Positions 46,457 through 55,749 of a stretch of 64,000 nucleotides of DNA are shown here, piece after piece (the first letter of the stretch is position 1; every line of letters begins with the position of its first letter). The DNA is from Mycolicibacterium iranicum (GTDB lineage: Bacteria; Actinomycetota; Actinomycetes; Mycobacteriales; Mycobacteriaceae), in assembly GCF_002101705.1 (NCBI RefSeq), contig NZ_LQPC01000019.1:186001-250000 (forward strand), given 5' to 3'. The notes under the pieces are model-generated. The model saw nothing but the letters and a program-made list of their open reading frames with translations, searched no databases and was not told the origin of the DNA. The position numbers and the translations under genes were made by a program.

Positions 46457-47686
46457 GTGACCAGCGCCGATCCTGCGATTACCCCGCCTCCGCGGGTGTG
46501 GCGCTTCGACGAATTCGTGCTCGACGCGGGCCGCTACGAGCTTCGCTCCGGTGAGTCGGTGATCAAGGTCGAACCGCAGGTGTTCGACGTGCTCACCCAA
46601 CTGGTGAGCAACCACGAACGCTTCGTCACCAAAGAAGAACTCTTCGACAGCGTCTGGGGCGGGCGATTCGTCGGCGAGGCCGCGCTGACAAGTCGCATCA
46701 AGGCCGCGCGGCGTGCCCTGGGCGACGACGGCGAATCGCAGCGCTACATCCGCACCGTGCGAGGGCGCGGCTACCAGTTCGTCGGCCGGTTGCGCGTCGA
46801 GGCGCCCGTGGCCGCCCCGAACGCAGAGCCCGAACCGGAGGTGCCGCGCCAGCACATCGCGTTCACCCGAGCCGCCGACGGGGTCAGGCTTGCCTATGCG
46901 GTCTCCGGTGACGGGCCGCCGCTGGTGCGCGCTGCGAACTGGATGACCCACCTTGGCTATGACATCGAAAGCCCGGTATGGCGGCATTGGGTGCGCGATA
47001 TGTCGTTGCGGCACAAGTTCATCCGCTACGACGAGCGTGGTTGCGGGTTGTCGGACTGGGAGGTCGACGGTTTCACCTTCGACGACTGGGTGACCGATCT
47101 GGAGTCGGTTGTCGAAGCGCTCGGGCTGGAACGCTTCCCCCTGCTGGGGGTGTCACAAGGGGGAGCGGTGGCCGTCGCTTACGCGGCGCGCCATCCCGAC
47201 AAGGTGAGCAAGCTGGTGCTGTGCGGCGCTTACGCGCGGGGCCGTGCCGTGCGCGCCCTGAGTGAGGATGAAAAGCGCGCTGCCGCATTGGATCTCGACC
47301 TCGCCAGGGTGGGCTGGGGACGTGACGATCCGGCTTTTCGTCAGGTCTTCGCGGCGCAGTTCCTGCCGGACGGGACACGAGCGGACTGGGCCGCGTTTGA
47401 CCAGCTGCAACGCCGCACGACCTCACCGGAAAACGCCGTGCACTTTCTGGAGGAATTCGCCCGCATCGATGTCCGAGACCTTTGCACCCAGGTGCAATGC
47501 CCGACGCTGATCCTGCACTCGCGCGACGACCACAGGGTGCCGATGCGTTACGGCGAGGAGCTCGCGGCCCTGATCCCGGACTCCCGGCTGGTCGCTCTGT
47601 CGAGCAACAACCATCTGCTCACCGGACCGGAGCCGGCCTGGCGGGTCTTTTGTGACGAAGTGCAGGCCTTCCTCGCCGCCGCCTGA
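46457..47686 (+). CDS. OmpR-type winged helix fused to alpha/beta hydrolase
   Basis: 409 residues. Residues 15-112 form a winged helix of the response-regulator C-terminal type (FDVLTQLVSNHERFVTKEEL, YIRTVRGRGYQFVGRL) without a receiver domain. Residues 135-405 are an alpha/beta hydrolase with the nucleophile Ser in LLGVSQGGAVAV, the acid in HSRDDHRVP and the His in SNNHLLTG. The enzyme-like half probably senses a ligand or has kept activity, so this is a one-component regulator or moonlighting hydrolase. It is encoded alone and its targets are unknown. Confidence 0.85.
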   Translation: MTSADPAITPPPRVWRFDEFVLDAGRYELRSGESVIKVEPQVFDVLTQLVSNHERFVTKEELFDSVWGGRFVGEAALTSRIKAARRALGDDGESQRYIRTVRGRGYQFVGRLRVEAPVAAPNAEPEPEVPRQHIAFTRAADGVRLAYAVSGDGPPLVRAANWMTHLGYDIESPVWRHWVRDMSLRHKFIRYDERGCGLSDWEVDGFTFDDWVTDLESVVEALGLERFPLLGVSQGGAVAVAYAARHPDKVSKLVLCGAYARGRAVRALSEDEKRAAALDLDLARVGWGRDDPAFRQVFAAQFLPDGTRADWAAFDQLQRRTTSPENAVHFLEEFARIDVRDLCTQVQCPTLILHSRDDHRVPMRYGEELAALIPDSRLVALSSNNHLLTGPEPAWRVFCDEVQAFLAAA

Positions 47687-47701
47687 CCGCCGGCCGCCCA
47701 G

Positions 47702-47731
47702 ATCTCCACGTGATCTCCACACAATCTTCAT
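47702..47731. promoter_or_regulatory. Three direct repeats with 11-bp period upstream of a lipoprotein gene
   Basis: ATCTCCAC (47702-47709), ATCTCCAC (47713-47720) and ATCTTCAT (47724-47731) repeat every 11 bp, one helical turn, 34 nt before ATG 47765. This is the layout of an OmpR-family response regulator site. Confidence 0.55.
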
Positions 47732-47764
47732 GTACGCGGTCCGGCTGCCGACCATGCTGAGGAC

Positions 47765-48478
47765 ATGAGAAAACACACCCGCACACTGCTCGCCGGGGTC
47801 AGCGCGCTCATCGCCTTTGGGACTTTGTCGGCGTGCTCGAGCTCTTCGAACACCGCCGAGGCGACGTCGCCGTCGCAGCCCGCGCCCGAGACCTCCACCG
47901 CGGCCCCGTTCCCTGCATCGGCCCGCTACATGGCCGACATGACCGCCGCCGACGGCAAGACGATGACCATCGGCATCAGTGTCGACGGGTCCTCCGTCGC
48001 GGCCTACGCCTGCAACGGAACCGACGACGAGGCATGGTTCTTCGGCAATCAGACCGACGGCGCCATCGATCTCAAGTCCCGCTTTCGTGACACCCTCACC
48101 GCCGACTTCGACGGCACCGATGTCACCGGGGAAGTGACGATGAACGGCGTCGAATACACCTTCAGCGCCGCGTCGGTCTCCGGCGTGGCCGGCATGTACA
48201 CCGCCGAGTCCGACGGCGTGCGGGCCTCATGGGTGGTGCGTCCCGACCGGTCCGCGGTCGGCGTGCAGTTCAGCGGTTTCCAGGAGGGCGACCGCAACTT
48301 CGATGTCTTCAACCTCGACGAGCTCAGCGATTTCGACGTCCGCAACGACGTCCGCAACAAGCGCAAACTGAGCCCGGCAGGTCCGATCGAGTTTCCGCCG
48401 GGTGCCAATCCACGCGCGACGATCAACGGAGTCAGCGTGTCGCCGACCCTGGTCACCGGCACCTTCCGCTTGAACTGA
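47765..48478 (+). CDS. Putative lipoprotein of unknown function
   Basis: 237 residues with a lipoprotein signal (MRKHTRTLLAGVSALIAFG), lipobox LSAC and anchored Cys24. A Ser/Thr/Pro-rich linker (25-55) is followed by a beta-rich mature domain (GISVDGSSVAAYACNG; ATINGVSVSPTLVTGTF). No family is recognised. Three tandem repeats upstream point to control by a two-component system. Confidence 0.78.
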   Translation: MRKHTRTLLAGVSALIAFGTLSACSSSSNTAEATSPSQPAPETSTAAPFPASARYMADMTAADGKTMTIGISVDGSSVAAYACNGTDDEAWFFGNQTDGAIDLKSRFRDTLTADFDGTDVTGEVTMNGVEYTFSAASVSGVAGMYTAESDGVRASWVVRPDRSAVGVQFSGFQEGDRNFDVFNLDELSDFDVRNDVRNKRKLSPAGPIEFPPGANPRATINGVSVSPTLVTGTFRLN

Positions 48479-48646
48479 CCGAACCTGCGCCGTCTCACGC
48501 AGAGTCACACCCTTGCCGCCGGGTCGGCGGGACGTCATGTCGCCTCACCGTGACGCGTCCCACCGACCCCGCGGCTGCGCGTGTGCAGGCCGATCCTGGC
48601 GCGCCGAGGTGTTGCCTGACGGCCTCACTCTGGTATCTCTGACCTC

Positions 48647-49228
48647 GTGGACGAATGGTTCGAACGCAGTCCGTTCATCGGATTCGTCCCGTGGATCATC
48701 TACTGGGTAGTGGCCGACGGCCCGAGCACCTGGATGTTCGGCGCAATTTGCGCGGTCATCGCGGCGCTGATCATGGGAATGTCGGCAGGCTTCGCAGGGG
48801 TACGGCTACTCGACATCGTCACCGTGCTGTTCTTCACGGGCGTGACCGTTGCCGGACTGATTCTCGGGGCCGAGGACCGCGACTGGATGGACACGTACGC
48901 GACGGCGCTCTCCAGCGGAGTGCTCGCGGTGATGGCATTGGGTTCGTTGGCCTTCGAGCCGTTCACCGCCCAGTACGCTCCTCCCACCGCGGCACGTCAG
49001 GACTGGGAGGAGGCCGCCTTTCGCCGCACCAATCAGGTGCTGACGCTGATGTGGGCGCTGGTTTTCGCGCTGATCGCGGTCCTGGGTTATCTGGCGGTGA
49101 TGGCGCCGGCGACGGTTCACCTGACCAAGGCCGTCATCCCGGTCGTCGTAATCGTCGGTGCTACAGGGATGACGTTGACCTATCCCGCCAAGGCAAGGGC
49201 CAAAGCCCGTCAGGACGCCGCTGAGTAG
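48647..49228 (+). CDS. Integral membrane protein of unknown function
   Basis: 193 residues with about six hydrophobic segments (for example FVPWIIYWVV, IVTVLFFTGVTVAGLIL and AVIPVVVIVGATGMTL) and a charged linker in the middle (TAARQDWEEAAFRR). GTG start with a TATCTC -10-like sequence 7 nt upstream. No transport or enzyme motif is seen. It may belong to a group of small mycobacterial membrane proteins. It ends 6 nt before the convergent LppI-like gene. Confidence 0.75.
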   Translation: MDEWFERSPFIGFVPWIIYWVVADGPSTWMFGAICAVIAALIMGMSAGFAGVRLLDIVTVLFFTGVTVAGLILGAEDRDWMDTYATALSSGVLAVMALGSLAFEPFTAQYAPPTAARQDWEEAAFRRTNQVLTLMWALVFALIAVLGYLAVMAPATVHLTKAVIPVVVIVGATGMTLTYPAKARAKARQDAAE

Positions 49229-49234
49229 CCGTGC

Positions 49235-49930
49235 TCAGCAGCTGTACAGCGCCGCCGACTCTGGAGGCGGCGGTACCTCGGCCAGGCATCCGAACGGCAG
49301 CACCCCATCTGAGGCGATCCGCGCCGCCGCGCGGTGGGCGTAGTTGACGCAGTACAGCCCTGAGGCGTCGCTGCGGCAGCGGGTGTCGCCGAAGGTCAGC
49401 GACTGGCCGGGCGCCAGCTCGGTGCCTGTGCCGTTGACGAACGGCCCCGGATCGCCACGCAGCGCCCCGACCGCGAGCCTGGTACCGGAGAATTCGATCC
49501 AGCCTGGCTTCCACACCCCCTCGGCCTGCGCGGGGGGCGGTGGGGGGGACGTGAGGTCCAGTAGGCACGTCAGTGCCCCGTTTGCAGCCCCGGTGATGCA
49601 CTGGGTGGTGCTGTAGGAGGATCCCGACGGGGCAACGAAAGCGATGTCATCGCCCAGGCGCGTGGTCACCCCGTCACGGAACGCGACGTGGAATTCGCCC
49701 TCATCCACCGGCGTGCCCGCCTCGATCCAGCCGATCACGTCGCCGATCGGGGCGTTCGCAGCAGGTGCTTCCGGCACGTTTGACGGCGCCGTCGATGTCG
49801 GGTTCGTCGCAGGTGACGGGACTGTCGTGGGTGTCGGGGCGGGCGGCTGGGACGACTCGGCCTGGCCGCCCACCGATTGGGAACAGGCCGCCACCAGGGC
49901 GCTCATCGCGATCACAGCAGCCAGGCGCAT
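49235..49930 (-). CDS. LppI-like lipoprotein
   Basis: 231 residues, with a signal MRLAAVIAMSALVAAC, lipobox VAAC and anchored Cys16. A long Pro/Thr/Ser/Ala linker (20-60) follows, then a domain with Cys pairs (TTQCITGAANGALTCLL; DTRCRSDASGLYC) that probably form disulfides. It is divergent from lipT, as lppI (Rv2046) is in M. tuberculosis. Function unknown. Confidence 0.75.
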   Translation of the reverse strand: MRLAAVIAMSALVAACSQSVGGQAESSQPPAPTPTTVPSPATNPTSTAPSNVPEAPAANAPIGDVIGWIEAGTPVDEGEFHVAFRDGVTTRLGDDIAFVAPSGSSYSTTQCITGAANGALTCLLDLTSPPPPPAQAEGVWKPGWIEFSGTRLAVGALRGDPGPFVNGTGTELAPGQSLTFGDTRCRSDASGLYCVNYAHRAAARIASDGVLPFGCLAEVPPPPESAALYSC

Positions 49931-49990
49931 TCGGCCAGGTTAGCGAGTGGACACGGATCCGATGATCAGGCAGGCCGGGCCAAGGTTCGA

Positions 49991-49996
49991 TACCGT
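49991..49996 (+). promoter_or_regulatory. -10 box of a leaderless lipT promoter
   Basis: TACCGT (TANNNT, within GATACCGT) lies 7 nt before ATG 50004 and sets the start of lipT. Confidence 0.6.
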
Positions 49997-50003
49997 CGGC
50001 AGA

Positions 50004-51521
50004 ATGCATGAACACACCGTCCGTGTGAAGACCGCCACGGGCACCGTCGAAGGCTTCACCCGCGACGGCGTCAATCGCTGGCGGGCCATTCCGTACGCCA
50101 AACCTCCCGTGGGTTCTTTGCGGTTTCGGGCACCCCAGCCGGTCCAACCGTGGCGGGGAGTGCGTCACTGCCACGGATACGGCTACTGCGCGCCTCAGCA
50201 GCGGATGTATACCCTTCTGGCGCCGGGCCGGTATCAGCCGACCAGTGAGGACTGCCTGACGCTCAACGTCGTCGCGCCCGAGGACGCCGAGGCGCGGTCG
50301 GACGAATCGTTGCCTGTCATGGTCTTCATCCACGGCGGTGGTTACCTGCTGGGCAGCTCGGCAACGCCCATCTACGACGGCGCATCGTTGGCCCGCAAAG
50401 GGTGTGTGTACGTTTCGGTGAACTACCGGCTCGGAGCGCTGGGTTGCCTTGAGCTGTCGTCGCTGTCGACACCCGAGATCACCATCGACGACAATCTTTT
50501 CCTGCGTGACCTGGTGATGGCGCTGCGCTGGGTGCAAGACAACATCGCGGCGTTCGGTGGCGACCCTAACAACGTCACCATCTTCGGCGAAAGCGCCGGA
50601 GCCCACGCCGTCACCACGCTGATGGCCACTCCGGAAGCGAAAGGCCTTTTCGCGCGGGCTATTTCGCAAAGTCCCGCGAGCGGAATGATCAGCGATGCCG
50701 AAATCGCCCAGGACTATGCGGCACGATTTGCGCGCCAGCTAGGGGCGTCGGAGAGCGACGGCGCGCGTGCGCTCCTGACGGCGCGACCGGCCGATCTGGT
50801 CGATGCGCTGGACCGTCTCGTCGTCGAGGGTCAGCGAGACCTCTTGGGCGCGTTCGCAATCGGGCCCACCTTCGGAACCGAGTTCCTGCCGGAAGATCCC
50901 GTCCAGTCGATGCGCTCCGGCACTGCCCACCGGGTGCCGCTCATCATCGGGACCAACGCCGACGAAGGCCGGCTTTTCACCCGTTTCCTCAAGTTGCTGC
51001 CGACCAGCGAGCCAGCTATCGAGCGGCTGCTCAAACATATGGAACCCGATGCGCGCCAGAGCATTCTATCGGCGTATCCAGGGTATCCCGGCACATCTGC
51101 GTGTGTGCAGTTCGGCGGGGACTTCATTTTCGGCTCCGCGGTGTGGCAGATGGCCCAGGCGCATTCGGCGTACGCGCCCACCTATGTGTACCGCTACGAC
51201 TACGCGACCGCCGCGCTGCGACTGGCCGGGATGGGTGCCACCCACGCGACCGAACTCCTCGCCGTGTTCGATGTGTACCGGTCGAAGTTCGGCAGGCTGC
51301 TGGCTGCAGGTGTCGATTCGCGCAGCGCGCGCAAAGTCACCGACGACGTTCAGAAGCGGTGGTTGTCGTTCGCAGACCGCGGTGCCCCCGGCCACGACTG
51401 GCCGCTGTACACCAGCGATGAACGGGCGGTCCTGGTCCTCGACCGGCGCAGACGCGTCGAGCTGGACCCGCATTCGGAGCGGCGGCTGGCCTGGGAACGG
51501 TTCTTTCTCGCCACCCGCTGA
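50004..51521 (+). CDS. lipT: Type-B carboxylesterase LipT
   Basis: 505-residue type-B carboxylesterase. The active-site Ser lies in IFGESAGAHAV, the oxyanion hole in FIHGGGYLLGS, EDCLTLNV is the second family signature, and the acidic residue is in GTNADEGRLF. It hydrolyses short esters. The upstream frame begins at 49947, but the -10 box and the homologous N-terminus (HEHTVRVKTATGTVEGF) favour ATG 50004. It is divergent from the LppI-like gene. Confidence 0.88.
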   Translation: MHEHTVRVKTATGTVEGFTRDGVNRWRAIPYAKPPVGSLRFRAPQPVQPWRGVRHCHGYGYCAPQQRMYTLLAPGRYQPTSEDCLTLNVVAPEDAEARSDESLPVMVFIHGGGYLLGSSATPIYDGASLARKGCVYVSVNYRLGALGCLELSSLSTPEITIDDNLFLRDLVMALRWVQDNIAAFGGDPNNVTIFGESAGAHAVTTLMATPEAKGLFARAISQSPASGMISDAEIAQDYAARFARQLGASESDGARALLTARPADLVDALDRLVVEGQRDLLGAFAIGPTFGTEFLPEDPVQSMRSGTAHRVPLIIGTNADEGRLFTRFLKLLPTSEPAIERLLKHMEPDARQSILSAYPGYPGTSACVQFGGDFIFGSAVWQMAQAHSAYAPTYVYRYDYATAALRLAGMGATHATELLAVFDVYRSKFGRLLAAGVDSRSARKVTDDVQKRWLSFADRGAPGHDWPLYTSDERAVLVLDRRRRVELDPHSERRLAWERFFLATR

Positions 51522-51580
51522 GGCGGTCGACTTGTGCGATTCGGCATGCCGGGACACCCCGGATGTGATTGCGTTGGTGG

Positions 51581-53584
51581 GTGTCTGCGTCCCGTGATTC
51601 ATCCCCCGCGGTTCGGCATCCCCTCGACCCGCTGACCGCTGACGAATTCGTGGCCGTGGCCGCGATCCTGCGTCGCGACCAAGGAGTCGAGCCCGCTTCC
51701 GGCGCACCCGGATCGGCGTCAGGATGGCGCTTCGCCGCCATCGAGATGATCGAGCCGTCCAAAGCTGACCTGGTGGCCTTCGAGGACGGTGGACCCCCGC
51801 CGCCGCGCCGCGCCGAGGTGACCTGTTTCGACCGATCGGCCAACGCCACCTACAAGAGCGTGGTGTCGCTGACCGAGGGGCGCGTCGAGACGTTCGACCA
51901 TGTCCCCGGCGTGCAGGCCAACTTCACCGTCGACGAGTTCGCGGAATGCGATCAGATGCTTCGTGCCCACCCCGATGTCATCGCCGCGCTGCGCAGTCGC
52001 GGCGTCACCGACATGGATCTGGTGTTCTTCGACACCTGGACCTACGGCGACGCGGTGGCTCCGCCGGAATATCGGGATCGCCGCATCGGCTGGTCGGACA
52101 GCTGGGTCAAGGCCGCGCCCGGAGCGAACCCCTACGCGAGGCTGATCAGCGGCCTGCATTGCGTCATCGACCTCAATGCGATGCAACTGTTGAGGATTGA
52201 GGACGAGGGGCCGTTCGCCGGCGGCCAGCCGACTCCGGAAGTGATGGGCGAATACGTTCCTGCCCACATTCCGGAGCGAATCCTCAACGCCTCGACCCGG
52301 GAACGCATCACACCACTCCACATCACGCAGCCCGAGGGCCCCTCGTTCACCCTCGACGGCAACCTTCTGCGATGGCAGAACTGGTCTCTGCGAGTGGGTT
52401 TCAACCACCGCGAGGGGATGACGCTGCACACGGTGCGCTACCGCGACGGTGACCGCGAACGCTCGATCGCACACCGCATGTCGTTCGCGGAGATGATCGT
52501 GCCCTATCGGGACCCGTCGCCGGATCACTACCGCCGCACCGCATTCGACATCGGCGAATGGGGCCTCGGCTTCATGACGACCTCGCTCGAGCTGGGCTGC
52601 GACTGCCTCGGCGAGATCCGGTATCTGGACGCGGTGCTGCACAACAGCAAGGGCGAGCCGTACACGATCACGAACGCGATCTGCATCCACGAGGAAGACA
52701 ACGCCGTGCTCTGGAAGCACGTCGACCACGACATCGGTGCCGAAGTGCGCCGGATGCGAAGGCTCACCATCTCGTTCCACGTGACCGTCGCAAACTACGA
52801 ATACCTGGTGTACTGGCGGCTTTATCAGGACGGCAACATCGAGTGCGAGGTCCGTGCGACCGGCATCATGGTGACCACGCCGCTGCCTCCGGACGCCCCG
52901 AACCCCAACGGCACGTTGGTCGACGAACGCACGTACGCGCCGTTCCACCAGCACTTCCTGGTCGCCCGCTTGGACATGGACATCGACGGCTCCGGCAACA
53001 CCGTTGTGATGTCGGAGTCGTTCGCCGAGCCGATCGGCCCGGACAATCCGCACGGGTTGTCGCTGGTGGTCCGCAACACCCCGCTGCGCACCGAGGGGGG
53101 GGCCAGGCAGGACGTTAACTTCGGCACGCAGCGAGCGTGGAAGGTGGTCAATCCGAACGTGGTGACGGGACTGGGCGCCCACCCGGCCTACAAGCTCGTC
53201 CCCAGCGGTGCGATCCCGCCCATGTTCGAGCCCGGCTCACCTGTGCTGGAACGCGCGGGTGTCATCGCCCACACACTGTGGGTCACGCCGAATCATCCCG
53301 ACGAGCGTTGGCCCGCAGGGGAATTCGTGAACCAGTCGGTGCGCGACGCCGGACTGTCCCTCTGGACGGCCGCCGACCGTCCGATCGAGAACACCGATGT
53401 CGTGCTGTGGTATGTGTTCGGCATCCACCACATCACCCGTGCCGAGGACTGGCCGGTGATGCCGGTCGACGTGGTGTCGTTCTGGCTCAAGCCTTTTGGC
53501 TTCTTCGATCGCAACCCCGCCCTCGATGTGGTCGGGACACCGCCGGACGCCTGTCACACGTCGACCACCAGCGTCCACCACTGA
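51581..53584 (+). CDS. Copper-containing primary amine oxidase
   Basis: 667 residues of the quinoprotein amine oxidase family. The topaquinone precursor is Tyr406 in TVANYEY, the catalytic base Asp323 in AFDIGEWG, and the copper ligands His456 and His458 (FHQHF) and His617 (FGIHHITRAEDWPVMP). It oxidises primary amines to aldehydes with NH3 and H2O2. The start is uncertain (TTG 51569 or GTG 51581); core homology begins near residue 14. It fits with the polyamine importer downstream. M. tuberculosis has no such gene to my knowledge. Confidence 0.92.
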   Translation: MSASRDSSPAVRHPLDPLTADEFVAVAAILRRDQGVEPASGAPGSASGWRFAAIEMIEPSKADLVAFEDGGPPPPRRAEVTCFDRSANATYKSVVSLTEGRVETFDHVPGVQANFTVDEFAECDQMLRAHPDVIAALRSRGVTDMDLVFFDTWTYGDAVAPPEYRDRRIGWSDSWVKAAPGANPYARLISGLHCVIDLNAMQLLRIEDEGPFAGGQPTPEVMGEYVPAHIPERILNASTRERITPLHITQPEGPSFTLDGNLLRWQNWSLRVGFNHREGMTLHTVRYRDGDRERSIAHRMSFAEMIVPYRDPSPDHYRRTAFDIGEWGLGFMTTSLELGCDCLGEIRYLDAVLHNSKGEPYTITNAICIHEEDNAVLWKHVDHDIGAEVRRMRRLTISFHVTVANYEYLVYWRLYQDGNIECEVRATGIMVTTPLPPDAPNPNGTLVDERTYAPFHQHFLVARLDMDIDGSGNTVVMSESFAEPIGPDNPHGLSLVVRNTPLRTEGGARQDVNFGTQRAWKVVNPNVVTGLGAHPAYKLVPSGAIPPMFEPGSPVLERAGVIAHTLWVTPNHPDERWPAGEFVNQSVRDAGLSLWTAADRPIENTDVVLWYVFGIHHITRAEDWPVMPVDVVSFWLKPFGFFDRNPALDVVGTPPDACHTSTTSVHH

Positions 53585-53668
53585 CTCGGCTCCGCGACCG
53601 CGCGGGTCTGTACGCCGACACGCCGCATGCAGCGGGCATTTTGTGCTCGCTCGCGGCAAGGTGGGAGC

Positions 53669-53995
53669 GTGGTCATGAAGTCCGTCCTGCTGTTCATTCT
53701 CGCCGCCGTCCTGGAGATCGGCGGTGCCTGGCTGGTCTGGCAGGGCTTACGCGAACACCGCGGGTGGCTGTGGATCGGCGCGGGGATCATCGCGCTCGGC
53801 GCCTACGGTTTCGTCGCGGCCTTCCAGCCCGACGCGCACTTCGGCCGCGTCCTGGCCGCCTACGGTGGCGTGTTCGTCGCCGGATCGCTGATCTGGGGCA
53901 TGGTCGCCGACGGCTTCCGGCCGGACCGCTGGGACGTGGCGGGCGCGGCGGTGTGCCTGGTCGGTGTCGGCCTGATCATGTACGCACCGCGCTGA
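53669..53995 (+). CDS. YnfA/UPF0060 family membrane protein
   Basis: 108 residues with four membrane helices; family signatures are [33 protein letters not shown] and [13 protein letters not shown]. It is related to small multidrug resistance transporters. GTG 53669 aligns with the common start of the family. It ends 3 nt before the convergent neighbour. Confidence 0.88.
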   Translation: MVMKSVLLFILAAVLEIGGAWLVWQGLREHRGWLWIGAGIIALGAYGFVAAFQPDAHFGRVLAAYGGVFVAGSLIWGMVADGFRPDRWDVAGAAVCLVGVGLIMYAPR

Positions 53996-53998
53996 TCC

Positions 53999-54883
53999 TC
54001 AGCCCAGGTGGGCGCTGCCGTCGTCGAGATCGTCGCGGTTGAGCCCCATCGGGGTACCCGCAGGTACGTCACCCGCAGCCACGACCTTCCGCGTGATCGG
54101 TGTCAGCGCTTGGAACAATGTCTCGACCTCGTCGTCGTCGAGGGCCGCAAGAGCCGGCAGCGCCACCGCGTCAGTGCGGTCCTCGATCTCGGCTTTGAGA
54201 TCGCGGCCCGCAGCGGTCAATTCGCCGGCGGCGTCGAGCACACCCCGCCGCTGCAGGTGTCCCTGCAGGTGCGACCACTGCGCCTCGTCATAATCTCGCG
54301 ACCGCATGATCATCTCCGCGGGCACCTTGCCCGCCGCCGCATGCAGGACGTTGCATTCGCGCCCCGAAACGCCGTGCGCGGTGAGCACCGCGACGTGGCC
54401 GTCGCCCCGGTGTTCACGCAGCAGCGTGGCGGCGTGCCACAGCCGGGCCACCGGTTCCTTCGGCCAGGGCAGGCCTTGGTTGGCGGCAAAAAGGACGCGC
54501 CCTCCCACCTCGAGATTCTCAGTCGCTTTGGCCAAGAGCTCGGCGACGACGGTTGCTTCGTCCTCGGTGACTCCGCACCGGGTGAGGGCTGCGACGGCCG
54601 ATTCTTCGCGGGCTTTGAGCGCGGCGGCGGGCGGTGCGACTTCCCAGGCGGCGGGCAGAGCCTTGGCCACGCGCGTCGGGGCAAAGTTGTAGAACGCCGC
54701 CGTCACGACGTCGGCGGTCACCGTTCCGAGCGGGGCCGACCGGGCGGCGAAGTACCCCATCCAGAAGCCGCGATAGCCCAACGCATCGAGCGCAGATCTC
54801 GCTTCCGGCGCAAAGTATGTGACGGCGTGCAGGGGTTCGATGCGGTCGTGCAGACGGCGGGCAAGCGATGAAGGTCTGGGCAC
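53999..54883 (-). CDS. SCO6745-type hypothetical protein with winged-helix-like C-terminus
   Basis: 294 residues, helical, with ALDALGYRGFWMGYFAARSAPLG and a segment VVTAAFYNFAPTRVAKALP. The C-terminal half, RGVLDAAGELTAAGRDLKAEIEDRTD, resembles a winged helix. This agrees with the SCO6745 family of actinobacteria, whose role is unknown. Transcribed alone. Confidence 0.65.
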   Translation of the reverse strand: MPRPSSLARRLHDRIEPLHAVTYFAPEARSALDALGYRGFWMGYFAARSAPLGTVTADVVTAAFYNFAPTRVAKALPAAWEVAPPAAALKAREESAVAALTRCGVTEDEATVVAELLAKATENLEVGGRVLFAANQGLPWPKEPVARLWHAATLLREHRGDGHVAVLTAHGVSGRECNVLHAAAGKVPAEMIMRSRDYDEAQWSHLQGHLQRRGVLDAAGELTAAGRDLKAEIEDRTDAVALPALAALDDDEVETLFQALTPITRKVVAAGDVPAGTPMGLNRDDLDDGSAHLG

Positions 54884-54959
54884 CTTGGCAGTTAATCACC
54901 ACCCCCGCCGCGGTCTGCTAGGGTGCTGCAAACTTCCGACCTGTGACAGGACTGCACAC

Positions 54960-55697
54960 ATGAGGAAGGTCGCCGCCCAACTGGCCGTGCTCGCAGCGAT
55001 GACCGCGTCGGCGACCGGTTGCGGCCCCACCGGCTCCGCGGGCATCCCGGCAGTGGCCACCGCGGACCTGCAGTCGGACATCGCCGCCCGCTTCGCCGAG
55101 GCGGGCAACGATCCGCAATCGGTGTCGTGCCGGGACCCCCTCGTCGGTGAGGTCGGCCAGACGGCGCGGTGCGACGTCGTGATGAGCCCCACCAACAGTT
55201 TCGAACCCATCGTCACCGTCACCAGCGTCAACGGCGACAGCATCGACTACGAGCTGGTGCCGGCGTTGTCCGAGGAACAACTCGAACGGGCGGTGGTCCG
55301 TCTCGTCGAGGAGGCCGGAGGCCCGTCCGCCGCGCGGGTGGCATGCCTGGACGGACTGCTCGGGGTGATGGGGGAGTCCGCACAGTGCGACGTCACCGCC
55401 GACGGGGCGACGTTGCGGCGCACAGCCGAGGTGACGAGCGTCGAGGGGCTGATGATGAACTTCGATCTCGTCCCGATCTTGACGAAGAGCGAGGTGGAGG
55501 CCTCACTGCTCGGCGATCTGACTCGTCACCTCGGACGACGGCCGGACTCGGCGTCGTGCTCGGGAAACCTGGAGGGCAAACCGGGCAACACGGTCGATTG
55601 TGCGGTGACCGCCGGCCCGGAGAGCGCCGCATTTATCGTGACAGTCACCACCGTCGACGGGGCCAACATCGACTTCAGCTACGCGCCGCGTGGCTGA
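54960..55697 (+). CDS. Lipoprotein with three DUF4333-like repeats
   Basis: 245 residues. Signal MRKVAAQLAVLAAMTASATGC gives anchored Cys21. The mature part has three copies of a DUF4333-like domain of about 70 residues, each with a Cys pair: SCRDPLVGEVGQTARCDV, ACLDGLLGVMGESAQCDV and SCSGNLEGKPGNTVDCAV. The pairs probably form disulfides. The DUF4333 protein at 19281 has one such domain. The role is unknown; likely cell-wall-facing binding modules. Confidence 0.8.
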   Translation: MRKVAAQLAVLAAMTASATGCGPTGSAGIPAVATADLQSDIAARFAEAGNDPQSVSCRDPLVGEVGQTARCDVVMSPTNSFEPIVTVTSVNGDSIDYELVPALSEEQLERAVVRLVEEAGGPSAARVACLDGLLGVMGESAQCDVTADGATLRRTAEVTSVEGLMMNFDLVPILTKSEVEASLLGDLTRHLGRRPDSASCSGNLEGKPGNTVDCAVTAGPESAAFIVTVTTVDGANIDFSYAPRG

Positions 55698-55749
55698 CAG
55701 CCGATGGCGCCCCGTCTGGTGATGCGAGCGGGTCGCCCTCGGCGCGACG

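Noticed and set aside
48515..48529. CCGCC-N5-GGCGG hairpin after the lipoprotein gene as terminator
   Set aside because: Only five base pairs and no U-tract; too common at this GC content.
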